In this document: one piece after another, positions 10,283 to 18,660 of the stretch
Layout: each line of letters begins with the position of its first letter
Numbering within the stretch: position 1 is the stretch's first letter
DNA from: Micromonospora sp. HNM0581
GTDB taxonomy: Bacteria > Actinomycetota > Actinomycetes > Mycobacteriales > Micromonosporaceae
NCBI RefSeq assembly: GCF_012726175.1
Contig: NZ_JAASAD010000004.1
Span: 222,152 to 286,151, forward strand
Length of the DNA stretch: 64,000 bases
Direction of reading: 5' to 3'
Notes under the pieces: generated by a model
What the model saw: only the letters and a program-made list of their open reading frames with translations
The model's database searches: none
What the model was told of the DNA's origin: nothing
Translations under genes and position numbers: made by a program

Positions 10283-11896
10283 CTAGGCGGCAGCCGCCAG
10301 GATCGGCTTCCGGGTGGGCCCCAGGTGCCGGGCGTACGCGCTGGTGGTGAAGAACGACGGAAGGTCCTCGCCGAGGGCGGTCTCCTCGACGATCCGCGCA
10401 GCCTGCTCAGCACGTTCCCGACCGGCCTGCTCTCGCCCCTCGGTCACCGTGGTCAGTTCCGCAGCCAGCATCGAGCGGACCAGGTCCTCGGTCACCGCTC
10501 CCCCGCCGGCCAGCGGAGTGCCGTGGCGCAGCCACTGCCACAGCTGGCACCGGGCGATCTCGGCGGTGGCGGCGTCCTCCATCAGGTTCCACAGTGCCAC
10601 CGCGCCCGCACCGCCGAGCCAGGCGTCGATGTAGCGCAGCGCCACTGCGACGTTCGCCCGCACCCCGGCCTCAGTGACCTGGCCCGGGGTCTTGTCCACC
10701 GAGAGCAGTTCGGCGGCGGTGACCGTCACCTCGTCGCGACGCCGGTCGACCTGGTTCGGACGCTCACCCAGCACCCCGTCGAAAACCTCTCGGCAGGTTG
10801 CCACCAGGCCCGGGTGGGCCACCCAGGAGCCGTCGAAGCCGTCACCGGCCTCGCGCTGCTTGTCCGCCCGCACCTTGCTCAACGCCACCTCGTTGACCTG
10901 CGGGTCGCGAGCTGGAACGAAGGCGGCCATTCCGCCGATCGCGTGCGCGCCGCGCCTGTGGCAGGTACGCACCAGCAGTTCGGTGTACGCCCGCATGAAC
11001 GGCACGGTCATCGTCACCTCGGCTCGGTCCGGCAGGACGAAGTCCGGCCACTGACCGAAGTTCTTGATGATGCTGAAGATGTAGTCCCACCGCCCGGCGT
11101 TCAGGCCTGCGGAGTGCTCGCGCAGCTCGTAGAGAATCTCCTCCATCTCGAACGCGGCGGTGATCGTCTCGATGAGGGTGGTCGCCCGGATGGTGCCCTG
11201 GGGTAGCCCGAGGTAACGCTGGGCGAAGACGAAGATGTCGTTCCACAGCCGCGCCTCGCGGTGGCTCTCCAGCTTCGGCAGGTAGAAGTACGGGCCCTTG
11301 CCGGCGTCGAGCTGCCGCCGGGCACAGTGGAACAGGTAGAGCCCGAAGTCGACCAGACTGGCCGAGATCTGCCGCCCGTCCACCACGATCCCCTTCTCCA
11401 CCAGGTGCCATCCACGCGGCCGGACCACGATCGTCGCCAGGTCCTCACCGAGGGTGTAGCTCTTACCGCGCGCGTCGGTGAAGTCGATCCGGTGGTCCAA
11501 CGCGTCGATCAGGTTGAGCTGGCCGCCGATCACGTTGTGCCAGTTCGGCGCGGTCGCGTCCTCGAAGTCGGCCAGCCAGACCTTGGCGCCGGAGTTCAAC
11601 GCGTTGATGGTCATCTTGCGGTCCGGCGGCCCGGTGATCTCGACCCGCCGGTCCTCCAGACCAGGCGCGGGTGACGCCACCTGCCACGTCGGGTCGTCCC
11701 GGATCGCTGCGGTCTCCGGCAGGAAATCGGGCAGCTGCCCGGTGGCGTAGCGGTCGCGGCGGGCCCGTCGGGTGTCCAGCAGGGCCACCCGACGGGCGGC
11801 GAACTCGCTGTCCAGGGCGACCAGGAACTCCAGCGCCTCGCCGGTGAGAACCTCGTCGAAACGTTCGACCATCGGGCCGATGATCTCGTATCTCAT
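10283..11896 (-). CDS. aceB: Malate synthase A
   Basis: A 537-aa malate synthase that condenses glyoxylate with acetyl-CoA to malate in the glyoxylate shunt. Family landmarks are [15 protein letters not shown] (about 105), RPRGWHL (about 160), and the signature [15 protein letters not shown] (about 265). Length fits the A isoform. The ATG at 11896 overlaps the aceA stop (ATGA), so aceA and aceB are one coupled operon. Transcription ends at the bidirectional hairpin 10236-10272. Confidence 0.96.
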   Translation of the reverse strand: MRYEIIGPMVERFDEVLTGEALEFLVALDSEFAARRVALLDTRRARRDRYATGQLPDFLPETAAIRDDPTWQVASPAPGLEDRRVEITGPPDRKMTINALNSGAKVWLADFEDATAPNWHNVIGGQLNLIDALDHRIDFTDARGKSYTLGEDLATIVVRPRGWHLVEKGIVVDGRQISASLVDFGLYLFHCARRQLDAGKGPYFYLPKLESHREARLWNDIFVFAQRYLGLPQGTIRATTLIETITAAFEMEEILYELREHSAGLNAGRWDYIFSIIKNFGQWPDFVLPDRAEVTMTVPFMRAYTELLVRTCHRRGAHAIGGMAAFVPARDPQVNEVALSKVRADKQREAGDGFDGSWVAHPGLVATCREVFDGVLGERPNQVDRRRDEVTVTAAELLSVDKTPGQVTEAGVRANVAVALRYIDAWLGGAGAVALWNLMEDAATAEIARCQLWQWLRHGTPLAGGGAVTEDLVRSMLAAELTTVTEGREQAGRERAEQAARIVEETALGEDLPSFFTTSAYARHLGPTRKPILAAAA

Positions 11897-13164
11897 GCGA
11901 ACTGCTCCTCTTCCGTGGAGCCGCGCAGCGCGGTCGTCTCGGCTGCCGGGTTCAGCACCGTGCTGATCAGGTCGAAGTAGCCGGTACCCACCTCACGCTG
12001 GTGCTTGACCGCCGTGTAGCCGGACGGCTCGGCCGCGAACTCCCGCTCCTGGAGGGAGACGTACGCCGACATGCCGTCGGAGGCGTAGCCTCGGGCCAGG
12101 TCGAACATCGAGTAGTTCAGGGCGTGGAAACCGGCAAGGGTGATGAACTGGAACTTGTAGCCCATGTGACCGAGTTCGCGCTGGAACTTGGCGATGGTGG
12201 CGTCGTCGAGGTGCTTGCGCCAGTTGAACGACGGCGAGCAGTTGTAGGCCAGCAACTGGTCCGGGTACTCGGCCTTGATCGCCTCGGCGAAGTTGCGGGC
12301 CACCTCCAGGTCCGGCTTGCTGGTCTCCATCCACAGCAGGTCGGCGTGCGGGGCGTACGCAAGGCCCCGGGCGATGCACGGCTCGACCCCGTTGCGGACC
12401 CGGTAGAAGCCCTCCGCGGTGCGCTCGCCGGTGACGAAGGGCTGGTCCCGCTCGTCGACGTCAGTGGTGAGCAGGGTGGCGGCCTGGGCGTCGGTGCGGG
12501 CGATGACCACGGAAGGCACACCCGCCACGTCGGCGGCCAGCCGTGCCGCCTCCAGGGTGCGGATGTGCTGGCCGGTCGGGATGAGCACCTTCCCACCGAG
12601 GTGACCGCACTTCTTCTCACTGGCGAGCTGGTCTTCCCAGTGCACTCCGGCCGCGCCGGCCGCGATCATCGCGTTCATCAGCTCGTACGCGTTGAGCGCG
12701 CCACCGAAGCCAGCCTCGGCGTCGGCGACGATCGGCGCCAGCCAGTCGATGCCGGAGGTCTCGCCCTCAGCGGTGGTGATCTGTGCGGCGCGCAGCAGGG
12801 CGTTGTTGATCCGGCGCACCACCGCGGGCACCGAGTTGGCCGGGTACAGGCTCTGATCGGGGTAGGTGTGCCCGGCCAGGTTCGCGTCAGCGGCCACCTG
12901 CCAGCCGGAGAGGTAGATCGCCTTGAGTCCGGCCCGGACCATCTGCACGGCCTGGTTGCCGGTGAGGGCGCCGAGGGCGTGGATGTAGTCCTCACTGTTC
13001 AACAGTCGCCACAGCCGGTTCGCGCCGTGCCGGGCCAGGGTGTGCTCCTCCTGGATCGCGCCCCGCAACCGCACCACGTCCTCGGCGCTGTAGCTGCGTC
13101 GCACCCCCCGCCAGCGAGGGTTGGTGTCCCATTCGTGCTGCAACTGCTCGACCGGAGTAGCCAT
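11893..13164 (-). CDS. aceA: Isocitrate lyase
   Basis: A 423-aa isocitrate lyase that splits isocitrate into succinate and glyoxylate. Its catalytic loop is KKCGHLGGK (Cys about 186), with [11 protein letters not shown] directly before it, and substrate-site blocks [12 protein letters not shown] and IARTDAQAA are visible. The ATG at 13164 is preferred because it starts the conserved MATPVEQLQ and has AAGGGAATGAG upstream; GTG 13197 in frame adds 11 unconserved residues. It is first in the aceA-aceB operon, with ramB divergent upstream. Confidence 0.95.
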   Translation of the reverse strand: MATPVEQLQHEWDTNPRWRGVRRSYSAEDVVRLRGAIQEEHTLARHGANRLWRLLNSEDYIHALGALTGNQAVQMVRAGLKAIYLSGWQVAADANLAGHTYPDQSLYPANSVPAVVRRINNALLRAAQITTAEGETSGIDWLAPIVADAEAGFGGALNAYELMNAMIAAGAAGVHWEDQLASEKKCGHLGGKVLIPTGQHIRTLEAARLAADVAGVPSVVIARTDAQAATLLTTDVDERDQPFVTGERTAEGFYRVRNGVEPCIARGLAYAPHADLLWMETSKPDLEVARNFAEAIKAEYPDQLLAYNCSPSFNWRKHLDDATIAKFQRELGHMGYKFQFITLAGFHALNYSMFDLARGYASDGMSAYVSLQEREFAAEPSGYTAVKHQREVGTGYFDLISTVLNPAAETTALRGSTEEEQFA

Positions 13165-13310
13165 CGTTTTCTCATTCCCTTCAAATTCCGTCGTCACCTG
13201 GTGACGCTGCGCGAGATGCCGGGCCGCCGGGTGTGAAGACCACGGTCACACGGCGCGCGGAAGCGGTCGAGGGACGGAAAAAGCCAATTATTGAAAAGTC
13301 GGTGAGTCAT

Positions 13311-13323
13311 TCTGCGAAGTTGT
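13311..13323 (-). promoter_or_regulatory. Candidate RamB-binding site
   Basis: The minus strand reads ACAACTTCGCAGA, which matches 10 of 13 positions of the RamB motif known from Corynebacterium glutamicum (A[A/G]AACTTTGCAAA). It lies in the gap between aceA and ramB, about 150 bp upstream of the aceA start. A weaker copy, matching 8 of 13, may lie at 13290-13302. Confidence 0.45.
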
Positions 13324-13390
13324 GAAAGGCTGCATTCGCAGCAGTGCTAATGTGGCCGGATCAGTTCGCCGGATCAGGGAGGTAAGGGCG

Positions 13391-14776
13391 ATCGCCAGAA
13401 CCTTCGCCGGGGCCCGGCTGCGCCGGATGCGCGAGGAACGCGGGTTGAGCCAGACGGAGCTGGCCCGGCACCTCAGCATCTCCCCGAGCTACCTCAACCA
13501 GATCGAGCACGACAGCCGACCGTTGACCGTCCCGGTGTTGTTACGCATCACCGAACTCTTCGGCGTCGACCCGACCGTGTTCGCCGCGCACGACACCCCC
13601 CGGCTGGTCGCCGGGCTGCGCGAGGCGCTGCCCGGACGCGCTGGGCTGACCGAGCTGACCGAACTGGCCACCCGGCTGCCGGAGGTGGCGGCGGCGGTGA
13701 TCGAGCTGCACCGCCGCTACCAGCAGGCCGACGAGCAGCTCGCCGAGCTGGTCGGCGATCGCGAGCGGATCGGTCGTAGTCCACACGACCAGGTCACCGA
13801 GTTCTTCTACCGGCGGCAGAACTACGTGCCGGATCTCGACGAGGAAGCCGAGCGGCTGGCCGTTCAGATGGGGCTGCGTCGCGGCGAGACCCGCGCCCTG
13901 CTCCGCGAACGACTGGCACAGCGGCACGGCGTTCACGTCACCCGTGAGGACGCCGCCGCTCTCGGCGGGGAGCTGCACCGGTACCGCCCACGAACCCGCA
14001 CCCTGCACCTGTCCACGTCGCTGCGCGCCGGGCAGGAGGCGATGCGGATGGCGGCTCAGATCGCCCTGTTGGAGTTCGCCGACGTCATCGACGAGATCGT
14101 CGAGTCGGAGGAGTTCGACGACGTGCAGACGCAGATCCTCACCCGGGTCGGTCTGGCCAACTACTTCGCGGCGGCGCTGATCCTGCCGTACGAGCACTTC
14201 CTCGCCGCAGCCGAGCAGCGTCGCTACGACATCGACCTGCTTACCCAGCACTACGCGATCGGCTGGGAGACGGTGTGCCACCGGCTCAGTACGTTGCAGC
14301 GGCCCCGGGCACGAGGGGTACCGTTCTCGTTCGTCCGGGTCGACCGGGCCGGCAACATGTCGAAACGACAGTCGGCCACCGGCTTCCCGTTCTCGCGCAC
14401 GGGTGGCACCTGTCCCCTGTGGACGGTCTACGAGGCGTTCGGCGCGCCGGGGCGGGTGGTCACCCAGGTCGCCGCCATGCCGGACGGGCAGCGCTACCTG
14501 TGGATCGCCCGCACCATCACCCGCCACCACGGCGGTTACGGTCAGCCGGGCAAGGTGTACGCGATCGGACTGGGCTGCGAGGTGCGGCACGCCAGCCGGC
14601 TCGTCTACTCCACCGGCATGGACCTGCACGCGGCCGAGGCGGCGACGCCGATCGGACCGGGCTGCAAGACCTGCGAGCGGATGACCTGCCCACAGCGGGC
14701 CGCCCCGCCGATCAGTCGACAGCTGGACCTGGACGAAAACCGCAGCACCTTCATCCCGTACCCCCTGCGAACCTGA
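13391..14776 (+). CDS. ramB: RamB-type acetate-metabolism regulator (XRE + IrrE-like + DUF2083)
   Basis: A 461-aa regulator as annotated. The XRE helix-turn-helix is near the N-terminus (LSQTELARHLSISPSYLNQIE, then RPLTVPVLLRITELFGVD). The middle has an IrrE-like segment (ALLEFADVIDEIVES). The C-terminal half contains WTVYEAFGAPG and ends in a Cys cluster, GCKTCERMTCPQRA. This is the layout of RamB (Rv0465c type). Start choice is unusual: the family begins M-A-K/R-T-Y/F, and here the matching position is ATC 13391, 8 nt after a perfect AGGGAGG (13376-13382). Conventional alternatives are GTG 13352 and GTG 13322, both without a ribosome site. It is divergent from aceA-aceB and probably represses or activates them according to acetyl-CoA-linked signals. 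Confidence 0.9.
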   Translation: MARTFAGARLRRMREERGLSQTELARHLSISPSYLNQIEHDSRPLTVPVLLRITELFGVDPTVFAAHDTPRLVAGLREALPGRAGLTELTELATRLPEVAAAVIELHRRYQQADEQLAELVGDRERIGRSPHDQVTEFFYRRQNYVPDLDEEAERLAVQMGLRRGETRALLRERLAQRHGVHVTREDAAALGGELHRYRPRTRTLHLSTSLRAGQEAMRMAAQIALLEFADVIDEIVESEEFDDVQTQILTRVGLANYFAAALILPYEHFLAAAEQRRYDIDLLTQHYAIGWETVCHRLSTLQRPRARGVPFSFVRVDRAGNMSKRQSATGFPFSRTGGTCPLWTVYEAFGAPGRVVTQVAAMPDGQRYLWIARTITRHHGGYGQPGKVYAIGLGCEVRHASRLVYSTGMDLHAAEAATPIGPGCKTCERMTCPQRAAPPISRQLDLDENRSTFIPYPLRT

Positions 14777-14953
14777 CCTGTGCCACCACGCCTGCCGTCG
14801 GTGACGTGGCCGGCTGCGCGGACCGGCGCCCGGGGCGGTTCGGCACACCGCCGTGACCGAGGCGACGGCCTCGATCGCCCGCCGTAACGATCATGGTGGT
14901 GTCACCCATCGGTGCGGATACACTTCAGCCCCCCGCGAGCCCAGGGCTGGTAC

Positions 14954-15799
14954 ATGAATCCTCGTCCGACAGATACCCGACCGCTGGTGTCCGCCGTCGC
15001 ACTGGTCTGCGTCGTAGTGGTGCTGGCCGGGTGCTCGGTGGTCACACCGGTCGCTTCGACGCCGCTGCGGGTGCTACAGCTGAACCTGTGCAACAGCGGC
15101 ATGGCCACCGGCTGCTACACCGGCCGTTCGGTGGCCCGGGCCGCCGAGGTCATCCGGGCCCGGATCCCCGACATCGTCACCCTCAACGAGATCTGCTCCG
15201 GCGACGTGGACGCTCTGGAACAGGCGATGACGGACGCCCACGACGGCACGGTGGTGGCTGCCTTCCAGCCGGCCCGCAACGGCCGCACCGGCGAGCCGTA
15301 CCGCTGCGTCAACGGGCAACAGTACGGCGTCGGGGTGCTCACGCACATCGCCGCGCCGTACCGTGGGCACGAGATCCACGCGGGGATCTACCCGGCACAG
15401 GACCCGGCGGACCCCGAACAGCGGGCCTGGCTCTGCGTCGAGGCCACCAGTGCCTTCTACGCCTGCACCACCCACCTCGCCTACACCAGCTCCACGTTGG
15501 CGCTGGCGCAGTGCGGGCACCTGCTGGGCACCGCCATCCCACAGCTGCACGACCGCCGCAGCTACCAGCCGACGGTGGTCAGCGGCGACCTCAACCTGCG
15601 CGTCGGTGGCACACCCGACGTACGGTCCTGCGTGCCGGCGGACTACCGCCACCGGCACGACGGCGGTGTTCAGCAGTTCATGGCCACGACCGACCTGACG
15701 GTCGAAACCACCGAATCGATCGACATGGAGCGGACAACGGACCACGCAGCGTTCCTGGTGTCCCTCAATGCCCCGCAGCAGCAGGACCGGTCGGTCTGA
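14954..15799 (+). CDS. Lipoprotein endonuclease/exonuclease/phosphatase-fold protein
   Basis: A 281-aa protein with a lipoprotein signal (VVVVLAGC, lipid Cys about 27), so it is anchored outside the membrane. The remainder has EEP-superfamily landmarks: LQLNLCNSG at the start of the fold, PDIVTLNEICSG (metal-binding Glu), VVSGDLNLR (GDxN) and TTDHAAF (terminal D-H). It may be an extracellular nuclease or phosphodiesterase. Start ATG 14954 has AGGG 7 nt upstream; a GTG at 14912 lacks a site and would bury the signal peptide. Substrate unknown. Confidence 0.85.
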   Translation: MNPRPTDTRPLVSAVALVCVVVVLAGCSVVTPVASTPLRVLQLNLCNSGMATGCYTGRSVARAAEVIRARIPDIVTLNEICSGDVDALEQAMTDAHDGTVVAAFQPARNGRTGEPYRCVNGQQYGVGVLTHIAAPYRGHEIHAGIYPAQDPADPEQRAWLCVEATSAFYACTTHLAYTSSTLALAQCGHLLGTAIPQLHDRRSYQPTVVSGDLNLRVGGTPDVRSCVPADYRHRHDGGVQQFMATTDLTVETTESIDMERTTDHAAFLVSLNAPQQQDRSV

Positions 15800-15847
15800 C
15801 TGCCACTCACCCCCCGACCGGCACGGCGGCGACGAGCCCGTCCCGGT

Positions 15848-15868
15848 GATCGACCTTGCGGGTCGATC
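15848..15868. terminator. Hairpin between convergent lipoprotein and kdgK genes
   Basis: GATCGACC-TTGCG-GGTCGATC, 8 bp stem and 5-nt loop, lies between the two convergent stops. Confidence 0.6.
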
Positions 15869-15888
15869 CGGCGGTCAGCGCGGCCGGG

Positions 15889-16992
15889 TCAACGTTGCAC
15901 CCGGGCACCGGCACCGCGCACCAACGCCTCCACCTCGGCCAAGCTGGCCATGGACGTGTCGCCTGGAGTGGTCATGGCCAGCGCGCCGTGCGCGGCGCCG
16001 TACTCCACCGCGACCGCCAGGTCGCCGTCGCGTTCGAGCAGGCCGTAGATCAGCCCGGAAGCGAAGCTGTCGCCGCCACCGACGCGGTCCATGATCTCCA
16101 GACCGGGTCGGTGGGTGGCTTCGGCGAAGCCACCGCCGGCCCAGGCCACCGCACCCCAGTCGTTCACGGTCGCGCTGCGTACACCGCGCAGGGTGGTCGC
16201 CACCACCTTGAAGTTGGGGTACGCCTGCACGACCGCCTCGATCATCGCCTTGAAGTTGCCGGCATCCAGGGCGCCGCTGTGGATGTCGGTGTCCGGCACC
16301 GGAAAGCCGAGACAGGCGGTGAAGTCCTCCTCGTTGCCGATCATCACGTCCACCAGGCGGGCCAATCGGGAGTTCACCTCCCGCGCACGGTCCTGGCCGC
16401 CGACCGCCTTCCAGAGACTGGGTCGGTAGTTCAGGTCGTACGAGACGAGGGTGCCGTGCCGGCGAGCGGCGGTCATCGCGGCCTCGGCGGTCTGCGCAGC
16501 CGTCTCCGACAGGGCGGCGTAGATGCCGCCGGTGTGCAGCCACCGCACCCCGAGGGTGCCGAACAGGTGATCCCAGTCGACGTCGTCCGGTTTGAGCTGG
16601 CTGGCGGCGGAGTGGCCCCGGTCGGAGGTGCCGACGGCACCGCGTACCCCGAACCCACGCTCGGTGAAGTTGAGCCCGTTGCGCACGGTGCGGCCGATCC
16701 CGTCGTAGGGCAGCCAGGTGACCAGGCTGGTGTCGACGCCGCCCTGGAGGATCAGATCCTCCAGGAGGAGGCCGACCTCGTTGCGGGCGAACGCGGTGAC
16801 GACTGCGGTCCGCAGGCCGAAGCAGCGGCGCAGACCCCGGGCGACGTTGTACTCGCCGCCGCCCTCCCATACCCGCAACTGGCGGGCGGTGCGGACCCGA
16901 CCCTCACCGGGATCCAGCCGCAGCATGACCTCACCGAGCGAGACCAGGTCGTAGTGGCAGTCGGCCTTCGGCCGGGGATCCACCGCACTCAC
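15889..16992 (-). CDS. kdgK: 2-keto-3-deoxygluconate kinase-like PfkB sugar kinase
   Basis: A 367-aa PfkB/ribokinase-family kinase. N-terminal signature: DLVSLGEVMLRLDPGEG, with GGGEYNVARGLRR. The C-terminal ATP/anion-hole signature is DRVGGGDSFASGLIYG, with Asp as catalytic base. GTG 16992 overlaps the eda stop (GTGA) and has GGAGG 6 nt upstream. Its pairing with KDPG aldolase indicates that it phosphorylates 2-keto-3-deoxygluconate to KDPG, which eda then splits. The longer reading from 17049 is rejected because it overlaps eda with unconserved residues. Confidence 0.85.
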   Translation of the reverse strand: MSAVDPRPKADCHYDLVSLGEVMLRLDPGEGRVRTARQLRVWEGGGEYNVARGLRRCFGLRTAVVTAFARNEVGLLLEDLILQGGVDTSLVTWLPYDGIGRTVRNGLNFTERGFGVRGAVGTSDRGHSAASQLKPDDVDWDHLFGTLGVRWLHTGGIYAALSETAAQTAEAAMTAARRHGTLVSYDLNYRPSLWKAVGGQDRAREVNSRLARLVDVMIGNEEDFTACLGFPVPDTDIHSGALDAGNFKAMIEAVVQAYPNFKVVATTLRGVRSATVNDWGAVAWAGGGFAEATHRPGLEIMDRVGGGDSFASGLIYGLLERDGDLAVAVEYGAAHGALAMTTPGDTSMASLAEVEALVRGAGARVQR

Positions 16993-17627
16993 ACCGCACC
17001 TCCGGCCGCCGTCAGCGCCTCCCGCGTGCGGGAGGTGATTTCGTCCCACTGTTCACCGGCGACGAGGTCGGCCGAGACCATCCAGCTCGCGCCGACCGCC
17101 AGCACCGCCGGGATGGCCAGGTAGTCGGCGATCCCGGCGGCGGTGATGCCACCGGTGGGGATGAACCGCACCTCGCGGAACGGCGCCGCCAGCGCCTTGA
17201 TCATCGCTGCGCCGCCGAGTTGCTGGGCGGGAAAGAACTTGACCACGTTCAGGCCGGCGTCCAGGGCCATCTGGATCTCGGTGGCGGTGGCGACACCGGA
17301 CACCACCGGCACACCGGAACGCTGGCAGGCGCGCACGACAGCCGGGGCGAAACCGGGGGTCACCACGAAGCGGGCGCCGGATGCGATGGCTCGCTCGGCG
17401 TGCTCCACGGTGAGCACCGTCCCGGCACCGACGATCAGATCACCGCGGGCAGCGAGCGTCGCGATGGCCTCCAGCCCGGCGGCGGTACGAAGAGTCACCT
17501 CGACTGCGGTCAGACCGCCCTTGGCCAGAGCGTCACCGAGCGGATCCGCGTGTCGCGCGTCGTCGATCACCACCACCGGCAGCACCCGACCGATGGATAA
17601 CTGTTCAACACTATGAACGTTGGTCAC
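16989..17627 (-). CDS. eda: KDPG/KHG aldolase
   Basis: A 212-aa class I aldolase that cleaves 2-keto-3-deoxy-6-phosphogluconate to pyruvate and glyceraldehyde 3-phosphate. Motifs are AVEVTLRT (catalytic Glu), VGAGTVLT, FVVTPGF and VVKFFPAQQLGG (Schiff-base Lys in VKFFPA), then FIPTGGI (phosphate binding). The GTG at 17627 gives the family's usual length and lies 7 nt after a -10 TAAGGT with no leader. It is first in an eda-kdgK operon, divergent from an IclR regulator, with palindromes over its promoter. Confidence 0.93.
   Translation of the reverse strand: MTNVHSVEQLSIGRVLPVVVIDDARHADPLGDALAKGGLTAVEVTLRTAAGLEAIATLAARGDLIVGAGTVLTVEHAERAIASGARFVVTPGFAPAVVRACQRSGVPVVSGVATATEIQMALDAGLNVVKFFPAQQLGGAAMIKALAAPFREVRFIPTGGITAAGIADYLAIPAVLAVGASWMVSADLVAGEQWDEITSRTREALTAAGGAV
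17603..17618. promoter_or_regulatory. Inverted repeat inside the eda 5' end
   Basis: GTTCA-ACACTA-TGAAC, perfect 5-bp arms, lies about 10-25 nt inside eda. It may be a secondary operator for the divergent IclR protein. Confidence 0.35.
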
Positions 17628-17637
17628 ATACGTGACC
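17622..17637. promoter_or_regulatory. Palindromic operator overlapping the eda start
   Basis: GGTCAC-ATAC-GTGACC, perfect 6-bp arms. It covers the eda GTG and overlaps its -10 (17635-17640). It is about 25 bp upstream of the iclR -10. This is a strong candidate for the IclR regulator's binding site. Confidence 0.5.
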
Positions 17638-17640
17638 TTA
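17635..17640 (-). promoter_or_regulatory. -10 element for leaderless eda
   Basis: TAAGGT on the minus strand, 7 nt before GTG 17627. It overlaps the palindrome at 17622-17637. Confidence 0.5.
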
Positions 17641-17662
17641 CCGGAGGCGCACCTCCCTTCGC

Positions 17663-17668
17663 TAGAGT
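17663..17668 (+). promoter_or_regulatory. -10 element for leaderless iclR-type gene
   Basis: TAGAGT, 6 nt before GTG 17675, with no ribosome site between. Confidence 0.5.
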
Positions 17669-17674
17669 GGCCGC

Positions 17675-18451
17675 GTGCCGATCGCGTCCGAAGACTTCCA
17701 GCCCGTGAAGTCGGCCGGGCGCACCCTCGACCTACTTGAGCTGCTCGCCGACCACCCGCAGCCCTGGGCACTCGGGGACCTGGCCCGCACCCTCGCCATT
17801 CCGAAGAGCAGCCTGCACGGCCTGCTGCGCACACTCGTCAACCGCGGCTGGGTACAACCCGACGACAGCGGCACCCGTTTCCGGCTCGGCATGCGTGCGC
17901 TTCGGGTGGGTGCCGCCTACCTGGACGGCGACGACCGGGTGACCCTGCTGTCAGGAGTGCTGGACGAGTTGTCCCGCCGCTTCGGTGAAGCCGCACACCT
18001 CGGCCGACTCGACGGCGACCAGGTCGTCTACCTCGCTAAACGGGAGTCGGTGCACCGGCTGCGGCTCTACAGCGCGATCGGTCGCCGGCTGCCGGCGCAC
18101 GCCACCGCACTGGGCAAGGCCCTGCTGGCCGAGCATCCAGACACGGACGTCGACCGGATGCTGAACTGGCCGCTGGCCAGGCTCACACCGCACACGGTAA
18201 CCGACCGCGAGGCGGTGCACGCCGCTCTCGCGACGGTACGGACCACCGGGTACGCCGTCGACCAGGAAGAGAATGCCGAGGGCATCCGCTGCTTCGCCGT
18301 GGCCGTACCGTTGGCGAGCCCGGCAGTCGACGCGGTGAGCGTTTCGGTACCGGTCAGCCGACTACGCCCGGACATCGAGACGGCGATCCTCGTGGCACTC
18401 CGGGAGCTGGTCGGAGGTCTCGCCCAGGCCCGGAGCATGCTGACCGGCTGA
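17675..18451 (+). CDS. IclR-family regulator of the KDG/KDPG operon
   Basis: A 258-aa IclR protein. The N-terminal winged helix covers about 10-70 (VKSAGRTLDLLELLADHPQP, then LARTLAIPKSSLHGLLRTL). The C-terminal effector domain holds LPAHATALGKALLA and GYAVDQEENAEGIRCFAVAV. It is divergent from eda with 47 bp between the two starts, and the gap holds a palindrome over the eda promoter. It most likely senses a keto-deoxy sugar acid and represses eda-kdgK, as KdgR-type IclR proteins do; the ligand is inferred. Leaderless geometry supports GTG 17675. Confidence 0.9.
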   Translation: MPIASEDFQPVKSAGRTLDLLELLADHPQPWALGDLARTLAIPKSSLHGLLRTLVNRGWVQPDDSGTRFRLGMRALRVGAAYLDGDDRVTLLSGVLDELSRRFGEAAHLGRLDGDQVVYLAKRESVHRLRLYSAIGRRLPAHATALGKALLAEHPDTDVDRMLNWPLARLTPHTVTDREAVHAALATVRTTGYAVDQEENAEGIRCFAVAVPLASPAVDAVSVSVPVSRLRPDIETAILVALRELVGGLAQARSMLTG

Positions 18452-18618
18452 CCGGACCCCACGCCGCGTGGCCCGCCACCTCGGTCGAAGCTGGACGGTC
18501 GCAGCGGCCGGGCACGTGGCTGGCAGGCCCGGCCGGTGTCCACGAGGTTCCGGAAGTATCGGTAAGGCCGACGACCGGACGGGGTGGACGCACCGGCGAA
18601 TAGCGACCGGGGAGGGCG

Positions 18619-18637
18619 GCGGGTTAGCCTGCCCTAA
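18619..18637 (+). promoter_or_regulatory. Iron box (IdeR/DmdR-type) upstream of ABC exporter
   Basis: GCGGGTTAGCCTGCCCTAA matches 14 of 19 positions of the DtxR-family consensus TTAGGTTAGSCTAACCTAA, including the central GGTTAGCCT and the terminal CCTAA. It is 23 bp upstream of the ATG at 18661. It predicts repression when iron is plentiful. Confidence 0.7.
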
Positions 18638-18660
18638 CTCATCGAGTGTGAGGCGGGGGC

